DNA of 50,837 bases, taken from positions 1 to 50,837 of the forward strand of contig JAOZPP010000015.1 of the NCBI GenBank assembly GCA_029932675.1. Direction: 5' to 3'. The translations under genes and the position numbers were made by a program. Shown one piece after another: positions 34,760-44,242 of this stretch (position 1 is its first letter; each line of letters opens with the position of its first letter). The stretch is from a bacterium. GTDB lineage: Bacteria; SM23-81; DAOVCL01. Under the pieces are notes generated by a model. The model had not been told where the DNA came from. It searched no databases and worked only from the letters and a program-made list of their open reading frames with translations.

Positions 34760-35823
34760 TCTACCTTTATCTCTTAGGAATAATTGCCGCCATTGGCTTG
34801 GCCGGCTTCTTCTCCGGCTCTGAGACAGCCCTTGTCTCCTGCAACCGATGGAAGATAAAGAGCCAGGCCTATCAGGGAAGAAAGGGTGCCCTCCTCATCG
34901 ACCACCTCCTGCAGAGGCCAGGGAGGATCTTGAGCACCGCTTTAGTAGGCACTAACCTCTTCGTCATCTCTGCCTCCGTGCTTACCACTGGCCTTCTTTC
35001 CCGTTGGCTCCCAGGGGAAGTATCCATCCTCTCTACCCTAATTCTCACCCCTATCCTCCTCATCTGGGGGGAGATCATCCCCAAATCCCTTTTCTACACC
35101 CACTCCGATCGCTGGATCTTCCCACTCTCCCGGCCCCTTTGGTACATCTATATCCTCTTCTTCCCCTTGGTCTTCCTCTTTTCCAATCTGGCTTGGCTCA
35201 TCCTCAGATCCTTAGGGGTAAAGAGAGAGGAGAAGTTTTCTTCCTTAGTTAGTGAAGAAGAACTCCTTGCTCTCTCTCAGGAGATGGTGGAGACGGGGAA
35301 GTGGAGCAAGGAGGAAAATCAGATGATAGAGAGGGTCTTCCGGTTTGGGGAAGGACCCATAAGGGAGATAATGGTTCCCCTAAGCGCAGTTTCTGCTGTC
35401 GATGTGAAGACCCCTCTTAGAAAGGTTTTAGAACTTATCCAAAAGACCGGCTTCTCACGGATTCCCACCTATCAAGGGAGAAAGGAGAATATCATCGGTG
35501 TCGTTACCGTAAACCAGCTCCTCGCAGCTCATCCTTCAACCCCCTTAAGGAAGCTGGTCAGGCCAGTGGAGATAGTGCCAGAGTCCAGGAGCGTGAAGAG
35601 CCTCTTCATCTCTTTTCAAAGGAAAGGGGAGGGGTTTGCCGTGGTGGTCGATGAACGGGGAGGGGTTGTGGGGGTAGTCACCTTCGAGGATGTAATAGAG
35701 GAGATCGTTGGAGAGATCTCAGATGAATACGACAACAAAAGTGAAATTACGGCATCCTCCACTGGAAGATCAATGAAAAGGGGAGTGACTACCAAAACAG
35801 ATCAACAACAAGAAAAGGAATAG
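34756..35823 (+). CDS. CNNM/CorC-family membrane protein (second copy)
   Basis: 355 residues from ATG at 34756, which overlaps the Mut7-C stop (ATGA). The CNNM membrane domain has GFFSGSETALVSCNRWK and LIWGEIIPKS. CBS pair: IREIMVPLSAVSAVD, then GFAVVVDERGGVVGVVTFED followed by VIEEIVGEISDE. It ends with a short charged tail and lacks the CorC_HlyC domain seen in the first copy, so the two are not simple duplicates and may form a hetero-oligomer. Probable divalent cation exporter. Confidence 0.9.
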   Translation: MIYLYLLGIIAAIGLAGFFSGSETALVSCNRWKIKSQAYQGRKGALLIDHLLQRPGRILSTALVGTNLFVISASVLTTGLLSRWLPGEVSILSTLILTPILLIWGEIIPKSLFYTHSDRWIFPLSRPLWYIYILFFPLVFLFSNLAWLILRSLGVKREEKFSSLVSEEELLALSQEMVETGKWSKEENQMIERVFRFGEGPIREIMVPLSAVSAVDVKTPLRKVLELIQKTGFSRIPTYQGRKENIIGVVTVNQLLAAHPSTPLRKLVRPVEIVPESRSVKSLFISFQRKGEGFAVVVDERGGVVGVVTFEDVIEEIVGEISDEYDNKSEITASSTGRSMKRGVTTKTDQQQEKE

Positions 35824-37299
35824 ATGGAAAGAAGAAACCTCCTCCTCATCTCGCTTTCTGCCCTCCTCTTTGCCTCCTCTTTCCCCCCCTCCCCTCTGGG
35901 TCCCTTGGCCTTCATCTCGCTCATCCCCCTTTGGGAAGCCCTAATTGGGCTTAGCCCATCCTCCTCCTTTCGGCTAGGCTACCTTTGGGGGCTCCTCACC
36001 AACTCACTCTGCCTCTATTGGATATGCTGGGCAACAGTAGGGGGAGGGGTTGGTGCCATCCTCGTCCTCTCCTTCTATGGAGGCCTCTATGGTCTTCTCT
36101 TTGGACTTTTCCAGAAAGGAGGGAGAAAAACCGCCCTTTTTGCTGCCCCATTCCTTTGGTTAAGCTTGGAATACTTGAGATCCCAGGGACAATTGGCTTT
36201 CCCTTGGTTAGATTTGAGCTATACCCAAGGGTATTCTCTCCCCTTTATCCAAATTGCTACTATAACCGGCTCTGCAGGGATATCGTTTTGGGTCGCCTCC
36301 CTCAACCTCATCGGCCTCCTCTTCCTCCACCAGAGGAGATACCTCTACCTTTTTCTCCTTGCCATTTTCCTCCTCGTCCCTTATCTTTGGGGTCACCACC
36401 TCATCGGCCCTAACGACGAAGGGGGGAGGGTAAGGGTAGGCCTGGTTCAGGGAAACATCGACCAAAAGGTAAAGTGGGATGCCCGTTTTCTTGATTATAG
36501 CGTCGATACCTATCTGAGGATGACTAAGGAAGTTGCCTCCCAGAGCCCGGATCTGGTGGTTTGGCCAGAGACCGCTATTCCCTGTTACCTCATGCATAGG
36601 CAAGAGTACAGGGAGAAAGTCGCCGCGTTAAGCACCCAACTCGGCGTTCCTCTTTTAGTGGGGGCGCCTGAGTATATCTTCAACAAAAGCGGTGAACCCA
36701 AATACTATAACGCCGTTTACCTCTTCAGACCTCAATTGGGAGAGGTTGAACATTATTATAAAATCCATTTAGTCCCCTTTTCGGAGAAGATACCGTTTGA
36801 GGAAAGGTTGCCGATTCTAAGGAAGATAAACTTAGGGGAAGCGGATTTCTCTCCCGGGAAAAAGTTTACTCTCTTTGATATAGACCATGCGAGATTTGCC
36901 CCGCTGATCTGCTTTGAGGCCATCTTCCCAAATCTGGTGAGAGAGTTCGCCAATGAAGGAGCAGACTTCCTGGTAAATGTCACCAATGATGGCTGGTTTG
37001 GTCGCACATCAGGCCCTTTTCAACATGCGGAGATAGCCAGGCTCCGGGCAGTAGAAAATAGGATAAGTATGGTCCGCTGTGCAAATACGGGGATCTCCCT
37101 TTTCTATGACCCCTATGGACGGGTGGTGGCCAAGACAAGGTTGTTTACCAGGGTAAATTTAGTCGGCGAGCTCCCACCAAGGGGAAAGAGGACCCTCTAC
37201 ACAAGATGGGGAGACTGGTTCCCCCGGCTCTGTCTGGCTATTACCATCTTGATAGGGATCTTGGCCTTTTTTAGGGGTTTAAAGAGGAGGAGACGGTAA
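35824..37299 (+). CDS. lnt: Apolipoprotein N-acyltransferase
   Basis: 491 residues. Six or more membrane segments precede a carbon-nitrogen-hydrolase-like domain. The catalytic triad is visible: Glu249 in VWPETAIP, Lys313 in YYKIHLVPF and Cys363 in LICFEAIFP. It adds the third acyl chain to lipoproteins in the inner membrane, which implies a double-membrane envelope and fits the lipoproteins encoded nearby. ATG directly follows the CNNM stop. A C-terminal helix (LAITILIGILAFF) ends in a basic tail. Confidence 0.95.
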   Translation: MERRNLLLISLSALLFASSFPPSPLGPLAFISLIPLWEALIGLSPSSSFRLGYLWGLLTNSLCLYWICWATVGGGVGAILVLSFYGGLYGLLFGLFQKGGRKTALFAAPFLWLSLEYLRSQGQLAFPWLDLSYTQGYSLPFIQIATITGSAGISFWVASLNLIGLLFLHQRRYLYLFLLAIFLLVPYLWGHHLIGPNDEGGRVRVGLVQGNIDQKVKWDARFLDYSVDTYLRMTKEVASQSPDLVVWPETAIPCYLMHRQEYREKVAALSTQLGVPLLVGAPEYIFNKSGEPKYYNAVYLFRPQLGEVEHYYKIHLVPFSEKIPFEERLPILRKINLGEADFSPGKKFTLFDIDHARFAPLICFEAIFPNLVREFANEGADFLVNVTNDGWFGRTSGPFQHAEIARLRAVENRISMVRCANTGISLFYDPYGRVVAKTRLFTRVNLVGELPPRGKRTLYTRWGDWFPRLCLAITILIGILAFFRGLKRRRR

Positions 37300-37757
37300 G
37301 GTCTCTAGGTGCCTAAAGCCCTTCTTTATGGGGTGTAAGGGGGAGAACTTCTTAGGAACCTAAGGAAAGCAGTCAACTACTTCTACCGCGCTTTAGTGCT
37401 GGTCAGCTTATTGAGGAGCCCTCTTACCCTCCGTTTTTACAGGGTAGAAGCCGCAGATCACGTAGCCAGACCCAATTTTTGCTACACCTTAGTGTGTAAA
37501 ACCACGAGTAACGAGCTATGAGCCACGATCTCCGATGGTTTCTGGGTTGCAGCTTAGCTGCACTGCGAAAATCTGCGCCCATCCGCTGTTTTGAATTTTG
37601 GAATAAACGGGAGGTAGGTTATAATCGCCAGATTACCCAACAAAGGTCCGAATTGAAAATGCGAGGTGAGAAGTCACAGCCCTTGGCTTTGGTTCTGCTA
37701 TCTTTGATGTAAACCTGAATCTGCCTGGGGCAACCATTAGCATAGAAGGGGGAGAAC
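37300..37757. other. Intergenic region with possible promoter
   Basis: About 460 bases without a supported gene. A perfect -10 TATAAT (37620-37625) lies 16 bases after TTGGAA (37598-37603), and could start a 130-base leader for the propeller gene. CTTAGG-AA-CCTAAG near 37350-37370 is a short palindrome. No terminator with a T-run is convincing. Confidence 0.4.
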
Positions 37758-40019
37758 TTGAAAAGGGTATTTCTTACTACTATCCTCAGCCTTCTACCTT
37801 GTCTGGTCTGGGCTGGTAGTTGGCATACCTATACGAATACCAATTACATCAATGATCTGAGGATTGTCGGCGCTCAGATCTGGTGGGGGACGACCGGTGG
37901 GGTAGTGAGCTATGATAAGGCAGACAGTTCCTATACCATCTACCGGAATACAGAGGGCTTGGGGGGGATAGATGTGCAGGCCGTGGAGGTCGACGAGGAG
38001 GGAAACCTCTGGTTTGGCCTGGCAAATGGGGTATTAAACAGGCTCGGGCCCAACGGGGAATGGAGAAGGGCATCTTTAGAATATGGGATCAACTGTCTCA
38101 TCTACCATAAGCTATATATGTGGGCTGGTACCGAACAGGCTTTGATCGAGTTCGACCCCCAGACTTGGCTCCCTCGAGAGATCTGCGAACAGCCAGGGAC
38201 TGGACTACAAAGGGATAGGCCTATCAGATGTCTCTGGTTTCAAGGTGATACCCTCTGGGTAGGAACAGAGCAAGGGATTTCCTATATCGATGTCGCTCGG
38301 ACGGAGAACTTGCGGGACCCTGCCCAGTGGACCTATTTCACTTCAAGCAATTCCTCCCTTTCAAATAACATAATCAACGCGATCACCTCCTATCAGGACA
38401 CGATATATGCCGGCACCTCAGATGGAATCTATAAATTTGCCGATGGCTCCTGGCACGCACTTGCTGGAAGTTGGCATAGGGGTGTTGTCTATGACCTGAA
38501 GGCTGATTCAGCAAACCTCCTGGTAGTAACCGAAAGGGGGGCCTGGAGCTGGAATGGGTCAAGCGTTGAGCCTCTACAATGCCCATCCCAGGTCCCTCGG
38601 AGAGTAAGCATTGGTCCCCAGGGAGAGATCTGGGTGGGAACCTGGGGGGAAGGAGCCTGTCTCTATCGGAATGGTAATTGGTATTACCCCTTCCAAACCC
38701 AGGGGCCAATCGGGAACCGGATAGCCGATATGGCCTTAGACAGTAAGGGCACTCTTTGGCTGGCCTGTCGTGGATATGGGATGAGCGGATTCGATGGGCA
38801 GAACTGGGAGAACTTCATCCCCATACCAGATGCTACCCTTCACGACAGCTCCGGTCATTATGAAAGCCCTATCTCTAAGGGCATCTGTGCGGTGGCCGTA
38901 GACAAGGTAGGGAACAAATGGTTTGGCCTCTGGTCTGGAGGGGTGATCAAACTCGATCCAGAGGGGGAACAGGCCCTTTATGATGAGGACAACAGTATCC
39001 TCAGGTTTAGCGATCACCGTCCCGAATATAGTTGGGCTACCTGGAATGTGGTGGTAAACCAAATAATGGTAGATAAGGCAAACAACAAATACTTTGCCAA
39101 TTGGTACAATGGGGTAGCCATCTTAGACAGTAGTGAAAACAATTGGGTGATGTATGATCGCCTAATAAGCAGTCGCATCACTGGCAGGCTCATTCAAGAT
39201 ATGCTCATTGACAATCAGGGAGGGAAGTGGTTTGCCCATCGCGACGGAGCAGGGGGTAGCAAAGGAGGGGTAAGTTATCTAGTTGATGATAGAGGTACCC
39301 CTCTTGAGCAAGGGGATGATAGTCTGGTATATTTCTTAGGGGAGTCAGACGGGCTTTTAAACAACAAGGTGAACTCATTAGCTATTGACCTCGATGGCTC
39401 AATCTGGATCGGCACCGATGAGGGGGTGAGCAAGTATGTTCCCTGGCTATCCACGGTGCCTAAACCCGGATATATGTTCCTCCCCAATTATTACGAGACG
39501 ATCGGCCATCAGGAGGTGCGCGCCATAGAGATCGACACCAAAGGGAACAAGTGGTTTGGCACAAGCAACGGTCTGTTCAAATACGAAGAGGAAAACTTCC
39601 TCTGGAGGGAGTATACCACTGAAAACAGCGGCCTCTTAGATGAGAAGATAAATTGCCTTCTCCTGGACAAGAACCGGGGGTATCTCTGGATAGGGACGGA
39701 TAAGGGGCTCTCTATGTATGAGTTAGAGATGGTTAAGCCAAAGCTTAACCTTTCCCAACTTCTCGTCTATCCCAGTCCCCTCCTCCTCTCTCAGGGTAAA
39801 AATGAGGTTAGATTCAAAAACCTGACCGCTAATTCCGTTGTTTATATCTTCACCGTCAATGGCGAACTGGTTAGGGAGATAGACTCTGAAGGCTCTGGCT
39901 TAGTTAAATGGGATGGAAGAAATCAGGGGGGGAACTTGGTGGCCAGTGGGGTATATCTCTGGGTGGTGAGGGAGAAGGGGGGGGACAAGAGGTCTGGGAA
40001 GATAGCAGTGATCAGATGA
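37758..40019 (+). CDS. Exported Reg_prop beta-propeller protein with FlgD-like C-terminus
   Basis: 753 residues from a TTG start with AGGGGGAGA before it. A signal peptide (FLTTILSLLPCLVWAG) precedes many Reg_prop-type blades, recognised by repeats such as GNKWFGTSNGLFKY, GSIWIGTDEGVSKY and GYLWIGTDKGLSMY, probably forming two propellers. The last 90 residues (LLVYPSPL, VYIFTVNGELVREI, VKWDGRNQGGNLVASGVYLW) are a FlgD/T9SS-type Ig domain common in exported FCB proteins. No kinase domain is attached, so it is an exported binding or scaffold protein rather than a hybrid two-component sensor. Confidence 0.87.
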   Translation: MKRVFLTTILSLLPCLVWAGSWHTYTNTNYINDLRIVGAQIWWGTTGGVVSYDKADSSYTIYRNTEGLGGIDVQAVEVDEEGNLWFGLANGVLNRLGPNGEWRRASLEYGINCLIYHKLYMWAGTEQALIEFDPQTWLPREICEQPGTGLQRDRPIRCLWFQGDTLWVGTEQGISYIDVARTENLRDPAQWTYFTSSNSSLSNNIINAITSYQDTIYAGTSDGIYKFADGSWHALAGSWHRGVVYDLKADSANLLVVTERGAWSWNGSSVEPLQCPSQVPRRVSIGPQGEIWVGTWGEGACLYRNGNWYYPFQTQGPIGNRIADMALDSKGTLWLACRGYGMSGFDGQNWENFIPIPDATLHDSSGHYESPISKGICAVAVDKVGNKWFGLWSGGVIKLDPEGEQALYDEDNSILRFSDHRPEYSWATWNVVVNQIMVDKANNKYFANWYNGVAILDSSENNWVMYDRLISSRITGRLIQDMLIDNQGGKWFAHRDGAGGSKGGVSYLVDDRGTPLEQGDDSLVYFLGESDGLLNNKVNSLAIDLDGSIWIGTDEGVSKYVPWLSTVPKPGYMFLPNYYETIGHQEVRAIEIDTKGNKWFGTSNGLFKYEEENFLWREYTTENSGLLDEKINCLLLDKNRGYLWIGTDKGLSMYELEMVKPKLNLSQLLVYPSPLLLSQGKNEVRFKNLTANSVVYIFTVNGELVREIDSEGSGLVKWDGRNQGGNLVASGVYLWVVREKGGDKRSGKIAVIR

Positions 40020-40081
40020 CCCATTTTTAATGGATTCTCCGGTCATCACCATCTAAATCTTCATCGCGATCAAAAAAATCC

Positions 40082-40109
40082 TTGACAAGCGATCAGGGAG
40101 ATATATAAG
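40082..40109 (+). promoter_or_regulatory. Promoter of the rnf operon, very short leader
   Basis: TTGACA (40082-40087), a 16-base spacer, TATAAG (40104-40109). Transcription should begin near 40116, only about 7 bases before the rnfC ATG at 40123, which leaves no room for a ribosome-binding site. The first protein residues match RnfC well, so the start codon is likely right and the mRNA may be nearly leaderless. Confidence 0.6.
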
Positions 40110-40122
40110 TTTACCTCTTCAG

Positions 40123-41439
40123 ATGAGGAAGAAGACATTTAAAGGAGGGGTTCACCCCCCAGCAAGAAAGGAGCTCACCGCTAAATCCCCCATTGCGGCG
40201 ATGCCCCTGCCGGAGGAGGTAGTCCTCCCCTTGAGCCAACACCTCGGTGCCCCGGCCAAACCCTTAGTTCAACCCAACGATAGGGTAAAAACCGGTCAGA
40301 AGATAGCTGAGGCAGGAGGGTTTGTCTCCGTCCCCCTTCATTCCACCATTTCCGGTACAGTTAAGGAGATCGGAGAGTTTCCCCACCCTACCCTGGGCTT
40401 AAGCTTAGGGATTAAGATTGAAGGGGATGGGGAGGATGAATGGGATGAGGGGATCATGGAGAGGGCCAACTATAGCGGCCTTAATCCGGAGGAGCTCAGG
40501 GAGATCATCAAAGAGGCAGGCATTGCCGGTATGGGGGGGGCGGCCTTCCCCACCCATGTAAAGCTCTCCCCTCCTCAGGAGAAGCCTATAGACACCTTCA
40601 TCCTCAATGGAGCCGAATGCGAACCCTTCCTCACCGCCGACCAGAGGCTGATGTTGGAAAATGGTGAGGGGATCTTAGAGGGGATGAAACTCATTATGAA
40701 GGCTCTTGGTTGTAAGAAAGGGTTCATCGGTATAGAGTGCAACAAACCAGAGGCGATTAAAAACCTGCAGAGGCTCTCCTCTGCCTATGGCTATGAGGTC
40801 GTTCCCCTTAAGGTTAAGTATCCCCAGGGGGGGGAGAAACAACTGATCAAGGCGATAACCGGGCGGGAGGTCCCCTTGGGTGGACTCCCGATGGATGTAG
40901 GCTGTGTAGTGCATAACGTAGGCACAGCCTATGCCGTCTACGAGGCAGTAGCCAAAGGAAAACCACTAATTGAAAGGGTTGTTACGGTCACCGGAACCAT
41001 AGTGAAAAACCCTAAAAACTTGCGCACGAGGATAGGAACTACATTCGCCCAACTCATCGAGGAATGTGGAGGGACAACGGAAAAAGTAGGAAAGCTGATA
41101 AATGGCGGGCCGATGATGGGCATTGCGGTGGAGACGGATCAGGTTCCGGTGATCAAGGGGACATCAGGGGTTTTAGTCTTATCCCAGAAGGAGGTTAGCT
41201 ACAGCCAGCCCAGACCTTGCATCTATTGTGGTCGATGTGTGGACATCTGTCCCATGGGACTTATGCCCAATGTCATCGGCAACCTCGCCGAAAAGGAGAG
41301 GTTTACCGAAACTAAGGATTATGGGGTCCTGGATTGCATCGAATGTGGAAGCTGTTCCTATGTCTGTCCGGCCAAGAGAAACCTTGTGCACCTCTTCAAG
41401 TATGCAAAGGCTAAGCTAGCCCAAATGAAAGGGAGCTAA
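40123..41439 (+). CDS. rnfC: Ion-translocating Rnf complex subunit C
   Basis: 438 residues. The N-terminal RnfC barrel-sandwich domain has TFKGGVHPPARKEL and LSQHLGAPAKPLV. NADH/FMN-binding region: GMGGAAFPTHVKL with NGAECEPFLTADQRLM. Two 4Fe-4S motifs are at CIYCGRCVDICP (from 366) and CIECGSCSYVCP (from 406). This cytoplasmic subunit exchanges electrons with NAD. It is first in the order C-D-G-E-A-B, typical of Rnf. It abuts rnfD with no gap. Confidence 0.96.
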   Translation: MRKKTFKGGVHPPARKELTAKSPIAAMPLPEEVVLPLSQHLGAPAKPLVQPNDRVKTGQKIAEAGGFVSVPLHSTISGTVKEIGEFPHPTLGLSLGIKIEGDGEDEWDEGIMERANYSGLNPEELREIIKEAGIAGMGGAAFPTHVKLSPPQEKPIDTFILNGAECEPFLTADQRLMLENGEGILEGMKLIMKALGCKKGFIGIECNKPEAIKNLQRLSSAYGYEVVPLKVKYPQGGEKQLIKAITGREVPLGGLPMDVGCVVHNVGTAYAVYEAVAKGKPLIERVVTVTGTIVKNPKNLRTRIGTTFAQLIEECGGTTEKVGKLINGGPMMGIAVETDQVPVIKGTSGVLVLSQKEVSYSQPRPCIYCGRCVDICPMGLMPNVIGNLAEKERFTETKDYGVLDCIECGSCSYVCPAKRNLVHLFKYAKAKLAQMKGS

Positions 41440-42471
41440 ATGGAAGGCAACCTATTTCTCTCCTCTTCGCCCCACATTAGGGATGATGAATCCATCTCCA
41501 AGATAATGTGGACGGTAAATATAGCGCTACTCCCCGCATTGCTTGGTTCACTCTGGTTCTTCGGCCTCCGAGCTCTCTGGTTAGCCGTGGCGAGCGTCAT
41601 CGCTGCACTGGGGACTGAGGCCCTGTTGGAGAAGCTAATGAAGAAACCATTGACCATCTATGACGGATCAGCGGTGATCACTGGACTCCTTCTGGCCTTC
41701 AACCTTCCCGCTGGTGTGCCCCTCTGGATGCCCATTGTCGGTTCAGCATTTGCCATTGGGATAGGGAAACAGGTCTTCGGGGGATTAGGCTTTAACCCCC
41801 TCAATCCCGCCCTCTTAGGGAGGGCATTCCTAATGGCTTCCTGGCCTGTGCATATGACTACAGACTGGACCCCCACCCGTTATGGGACAATGAATGGGCT
41901 TGATGCGGTAACCAAGGCTACCCCCCTTAAGGTCTACCAATTGGCCAGGCAAACCCTGGCCGCCCATCAGGGTGTAACCCCAGAGCAGGTATGCCAAGCC
42001 AAGGCTACCTTGGCCTCCTTGCCCCATGCCTATAGGAACCTCTTCTTCGGCAATGTTAGCGGGTCTTTAGGGGAGACCTCTTTCTTGCTTCTCTTTGTGG
42101 GAGCCCTCCTTCTCTTCGCCAAGGGATATATAGGTTGGCGGATACCCCTTTCCTTCATCGGGACTGTAGCCCTGGGGGCCTGGATATTTGGGGGAAACAG
42201 GGGACCTTTTACCGGTGATCCCCTCTTCCACATCTTAGCCGGAGGGGTAGCATTGGGCGCTTTCTTCATGGCCACAGATATGGTCACCTCCCCTGTTACC
42301 CCAAAGGGGAAGCTCAGTTTTGGGTTTGGCTGTGGCTTAATTACCGTGCTTATCAGGCTTGTTGGTGGTTACCCAGAGGGGGTTTCCTATTCCATCCTTT
42401 TGATGAACCTAGTCGTTCCCCTTTTGGATAGATACACCAAGCCGAGAAGGTTAGGAGAGGTAAAGGGATGA
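41440..42471 (+). CDS. rnfD: Rnf complex subunit D
   Basis: 343 residues with about nine membrane helices. The flavinylation-type motif reads DAVTKATPL, with Thr161 the expected covalent FMN site; the usual S/T-G-A-T has lysine in place of glycine. FFMATDMVTSPVTPKGK near 275 is the conserved C-terminal loop. It is the inner-membrane core of the Na+ or H+ translocating complex. Its stop overlaps rnfG by 4 bases. Confidence 0.95.
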   Translation: MEGNLFLSSSPHIRDDESISKIMWTVNIALLPALLGSLWFFGLRALWLAVASVIAALGTEALLEKLMKKPLTIYDGSAVITGLLLAFNLPAGVPLWMPIVGSAFAIGIGKQVFGGLGFNPLNPALLGRAFLMASWPVHMTTDWTPTRYGTMNGLDAVTKATPLKVYQLARQTLAAHQGVTPEQVCQAKATLASLPHAYRNLFFGNVSGSLGETSFLLLFVGALLLFAKGYIGWRIPLSFIGTVALGAWIFGGNRGPFTGDPLFHILAGGVALGAFFMATDMVTSPVTPKGKLSFGFGCGLITVLIRLVGGYPEGVSYSILLMNLVVPLLDRYTKPRRLGEVKG

Positions 42472-43049
42472 AGGAAATAATCAAATTTGGTGGCCTCCTT
42501 CTCCTGGTTACTGGAGTGGCTGCTGGCCTTCTGGCCTATGTTGACTCCCTGACCAAACCAAAGATCGAAGAAGGGAAGAGGGCCGAACAGGAGGCTGCCC
42601 TAAGCTGGGTTCTACCTGGGGCCAGGGATGGGGTGATCATCCCCTTCTGTTCTGAGGGCGAAACTATCTATTACCTGGGCTACGCCCATAAGGACACTAC
42701 CGGACTGGTCGGCTATGCCTTCTTAGCCAAGGGGACCGGTTATTCCAGTGAAATCGAGACTATGGTGGGAATGGATACATCCGGGGTGATCACCGGGATA
42801 AAGATACTCTCTCAGAAGGAAACCCCGGGACTGGGCTCTCGGATTATGGAGATAAAGCCTGGAGATGAAGAACCCTGGTTTCAATCCCAATTTAAGGGGA
42901 AGAAGGCCGACCAGGTAGCGGTGGAGAAGGATGGTGGCGAAATCGGGAGCATCACCGGGGCAACCATCTCCTCACGGGCGGTGACCAATTCCATTAGGGA
43001 GAAGGCACTCTTCCTGGAGAAACTCATCAAGGAGGGCAAGGCCAAGTGA
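42468..43049 (+). CDS. rnfG: Rnf complex subunit G
   Basis: 193 residues: one N-terminal membrane helix (GGLLLLVTGVAAGLLAYV), then a periplasmic FMN-binding domain. The flavinylation motif TGATISS carries the expected FMN on Thr166. The covalent FMN needs the transferase ApbE, which is not encoded in this window. It passes electrons between RnfD and the A/E core. Overlaps rnfD and rnfE by 4 bases each. Confidence 0.95.
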   Translation: MKEIIKFGGLLLLVTGVAAGLLAYVDSLTKPKIEEGKRAEQEAALSWVLPGARDGVIIPFCSEGETIYYLGYAHKDTTGLVGYAFLAKGTGYSSEIETMVGMDTSGVITGIKILSQKETPGLGSRIMEIKPGDEEPWFQSQFKGKKADQVAVEKDGGEIGSITGATISSRAVTNSIREKALFLEKLIKEGKAK

Positions 43050-43639
43050 GGGCGGGAAAGGAGTTCTTCAAAGGGATCTACCGGGAGAACCCAATCTTCC
43101 GGTTAGCCCTGGGCCTCTGTCCTACCCTGGCGGTGACCTCATCGGCGTGGAATGGCCTGGGGATGGGACTGGCAGCCACCTTCGTCTTGGTTGGCTCAAA
43201 CTTTATTATCTCCCTTATGCGAAAGGCGATTCCCAAACGAATAAGGATCCCTTGCTTTATCGTGGTAATTGCCACCTTCGTCTCCTTGGTGGAGATGATC
43301 ATGCAGGCTTACTCCCCGCAGCTCTATAGGAACTTGGGGATATTCGTTCCCCTGATTGTGGTCAACTGCATCATCTTGGGAAGGGCAGAGGCCTTTGCCA
43401 GCAGGAACGGGGTGGGCCTCTCTCTCTTGGATGGGATAGGGATGGGGATAGGTTTTACCCTGGCCCTTCTGATCATCGGAGGCATAAGGGAGCTATTGGG
43501 TTCAGGCAAGATCTTTGGGCACCTTCTCCTTGGGTCAGGATATAACCCCGCTCTCCTCTTCATCCTCCCTCCCGGAGCCTTCCTCACCATTGGCCTTCTG
43601 ATGGGGCTCTTTAACTATATCGAGGGGAAGAAGAAATGA
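43046..43639 (+). CDS. rnfE: Rnf complex subunit E
   Basis: 197 residues from a GTG start overlapping the rnfG stop. Six membrane helices. Signature segments are [16 protein letters not shown] (with the cysteine thought to hold an intramembrane iron-sulfur centre together with RnfA) and [12 protein letters not shown]. Homologous to RnfA, with inverted topology. It overlaps rnfA by 4 bases. Confidence 0.95.
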   Translation: MRAGKEFFKGIYRENPIFRLALGLCPTLAVTSSAWNGLGMGLAATFVLVGSNFIISLMRKAIPKRIRIPCFIVVIATFVSLVEMIMQAYSPQLYRNLGIFVPLIVVNCIILGRAEAFASRNGVGLSLLDGIGMGIGFTLALLIIGGIRELLGSGKIFGHLLLGSGYNPALLFILPPGAFLTIGLLMGLFNYIEGKKK

Positions 43640-44241
43640 ATATCGGACATCTATTAATCATTGCCGTGGCCTCTATTTTGGTGAACAACTTCGTCCTCTC
43701 CCGCTTCTTAGGGCTCTGTCCCTACATCGGTGTCTCCAAGCAGCTTGACTCGGCAATAGGGATGGGGATGGCGGTAATCTTCGTAATGACCATGGCCTCG
43801 CTGGCCACCTGGGCCATCTACACCTACCTCCTGGCCCCAGCCTCTTCCATCTGGAAGGTTGATCTTACCTATCTGCGTACTATCTCCTTTATCCTGGTTA
43901 TCGCCTCCTTGGTGCAACTGGTAGAAATGGTGTTGCAGAAGCTTGTCCCGGCCCTCTATCGGAGCTTGGGCATATACCTTCCTTTGATCACCACAAACTG
44001 TGCCGTCTTGGGGGTGACTGTGCTGAACATAGACAAGAGGTTTGGCTTTGTGGAAAGCGCAGTCCAGGGGTTTACCGCAGGCATTGGCTTCACCTTGGCC
44101 CTGGTTCTCATGGCTGGGATAAGGGAGAAACTTGATCTGGCTGACACCCCCAAACCGCTGAGGGGGATACCAATAGCCTTTATTGTGGCCGGGATAATGT
44201 CCATAGCTTTCCTGGGCTTCTCCGGTTTGGTGACTGAATAA
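43636..44241 (+). CDS. rnfA: Rnf complex subunit A
   Basis: 201 residues with six membrane helices. Typical RnfA segments: [19 protein letters not shown] and [10 protein letters not shown], which supply the two intramembrane cysteines. With RnfE it forms the membrane core that couples electron transfer to ion movement. It ends one base before the rnfB ATG. Confidence 0.95.
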   Translation: MNIGHLLIIAVASILVNNFVLSRFLGLCPYIGVSKQLDSAIGMGMAVIFVMTMASLATWAIYTYLLAPASSIWKVDLTYLRTISFILVIASLVQLVEMVLQKLVPALYRSLGIYLPLITTNCAVLGVTVLNIDKRFGFVESAVQGFTAGIGFTLALVLMAGIREKLDLADTPKPLRGIPIAFIVAGIMSIAFLGFSGLVTE

Positions 44242-44242
44242 G

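Noticed and set aside
37518-37712. 64-codon frame in the intergenic region before the propeller gene
   Set aside because: Overlaps a candidate promoter, no family resemblance, no ribosome-binding site.
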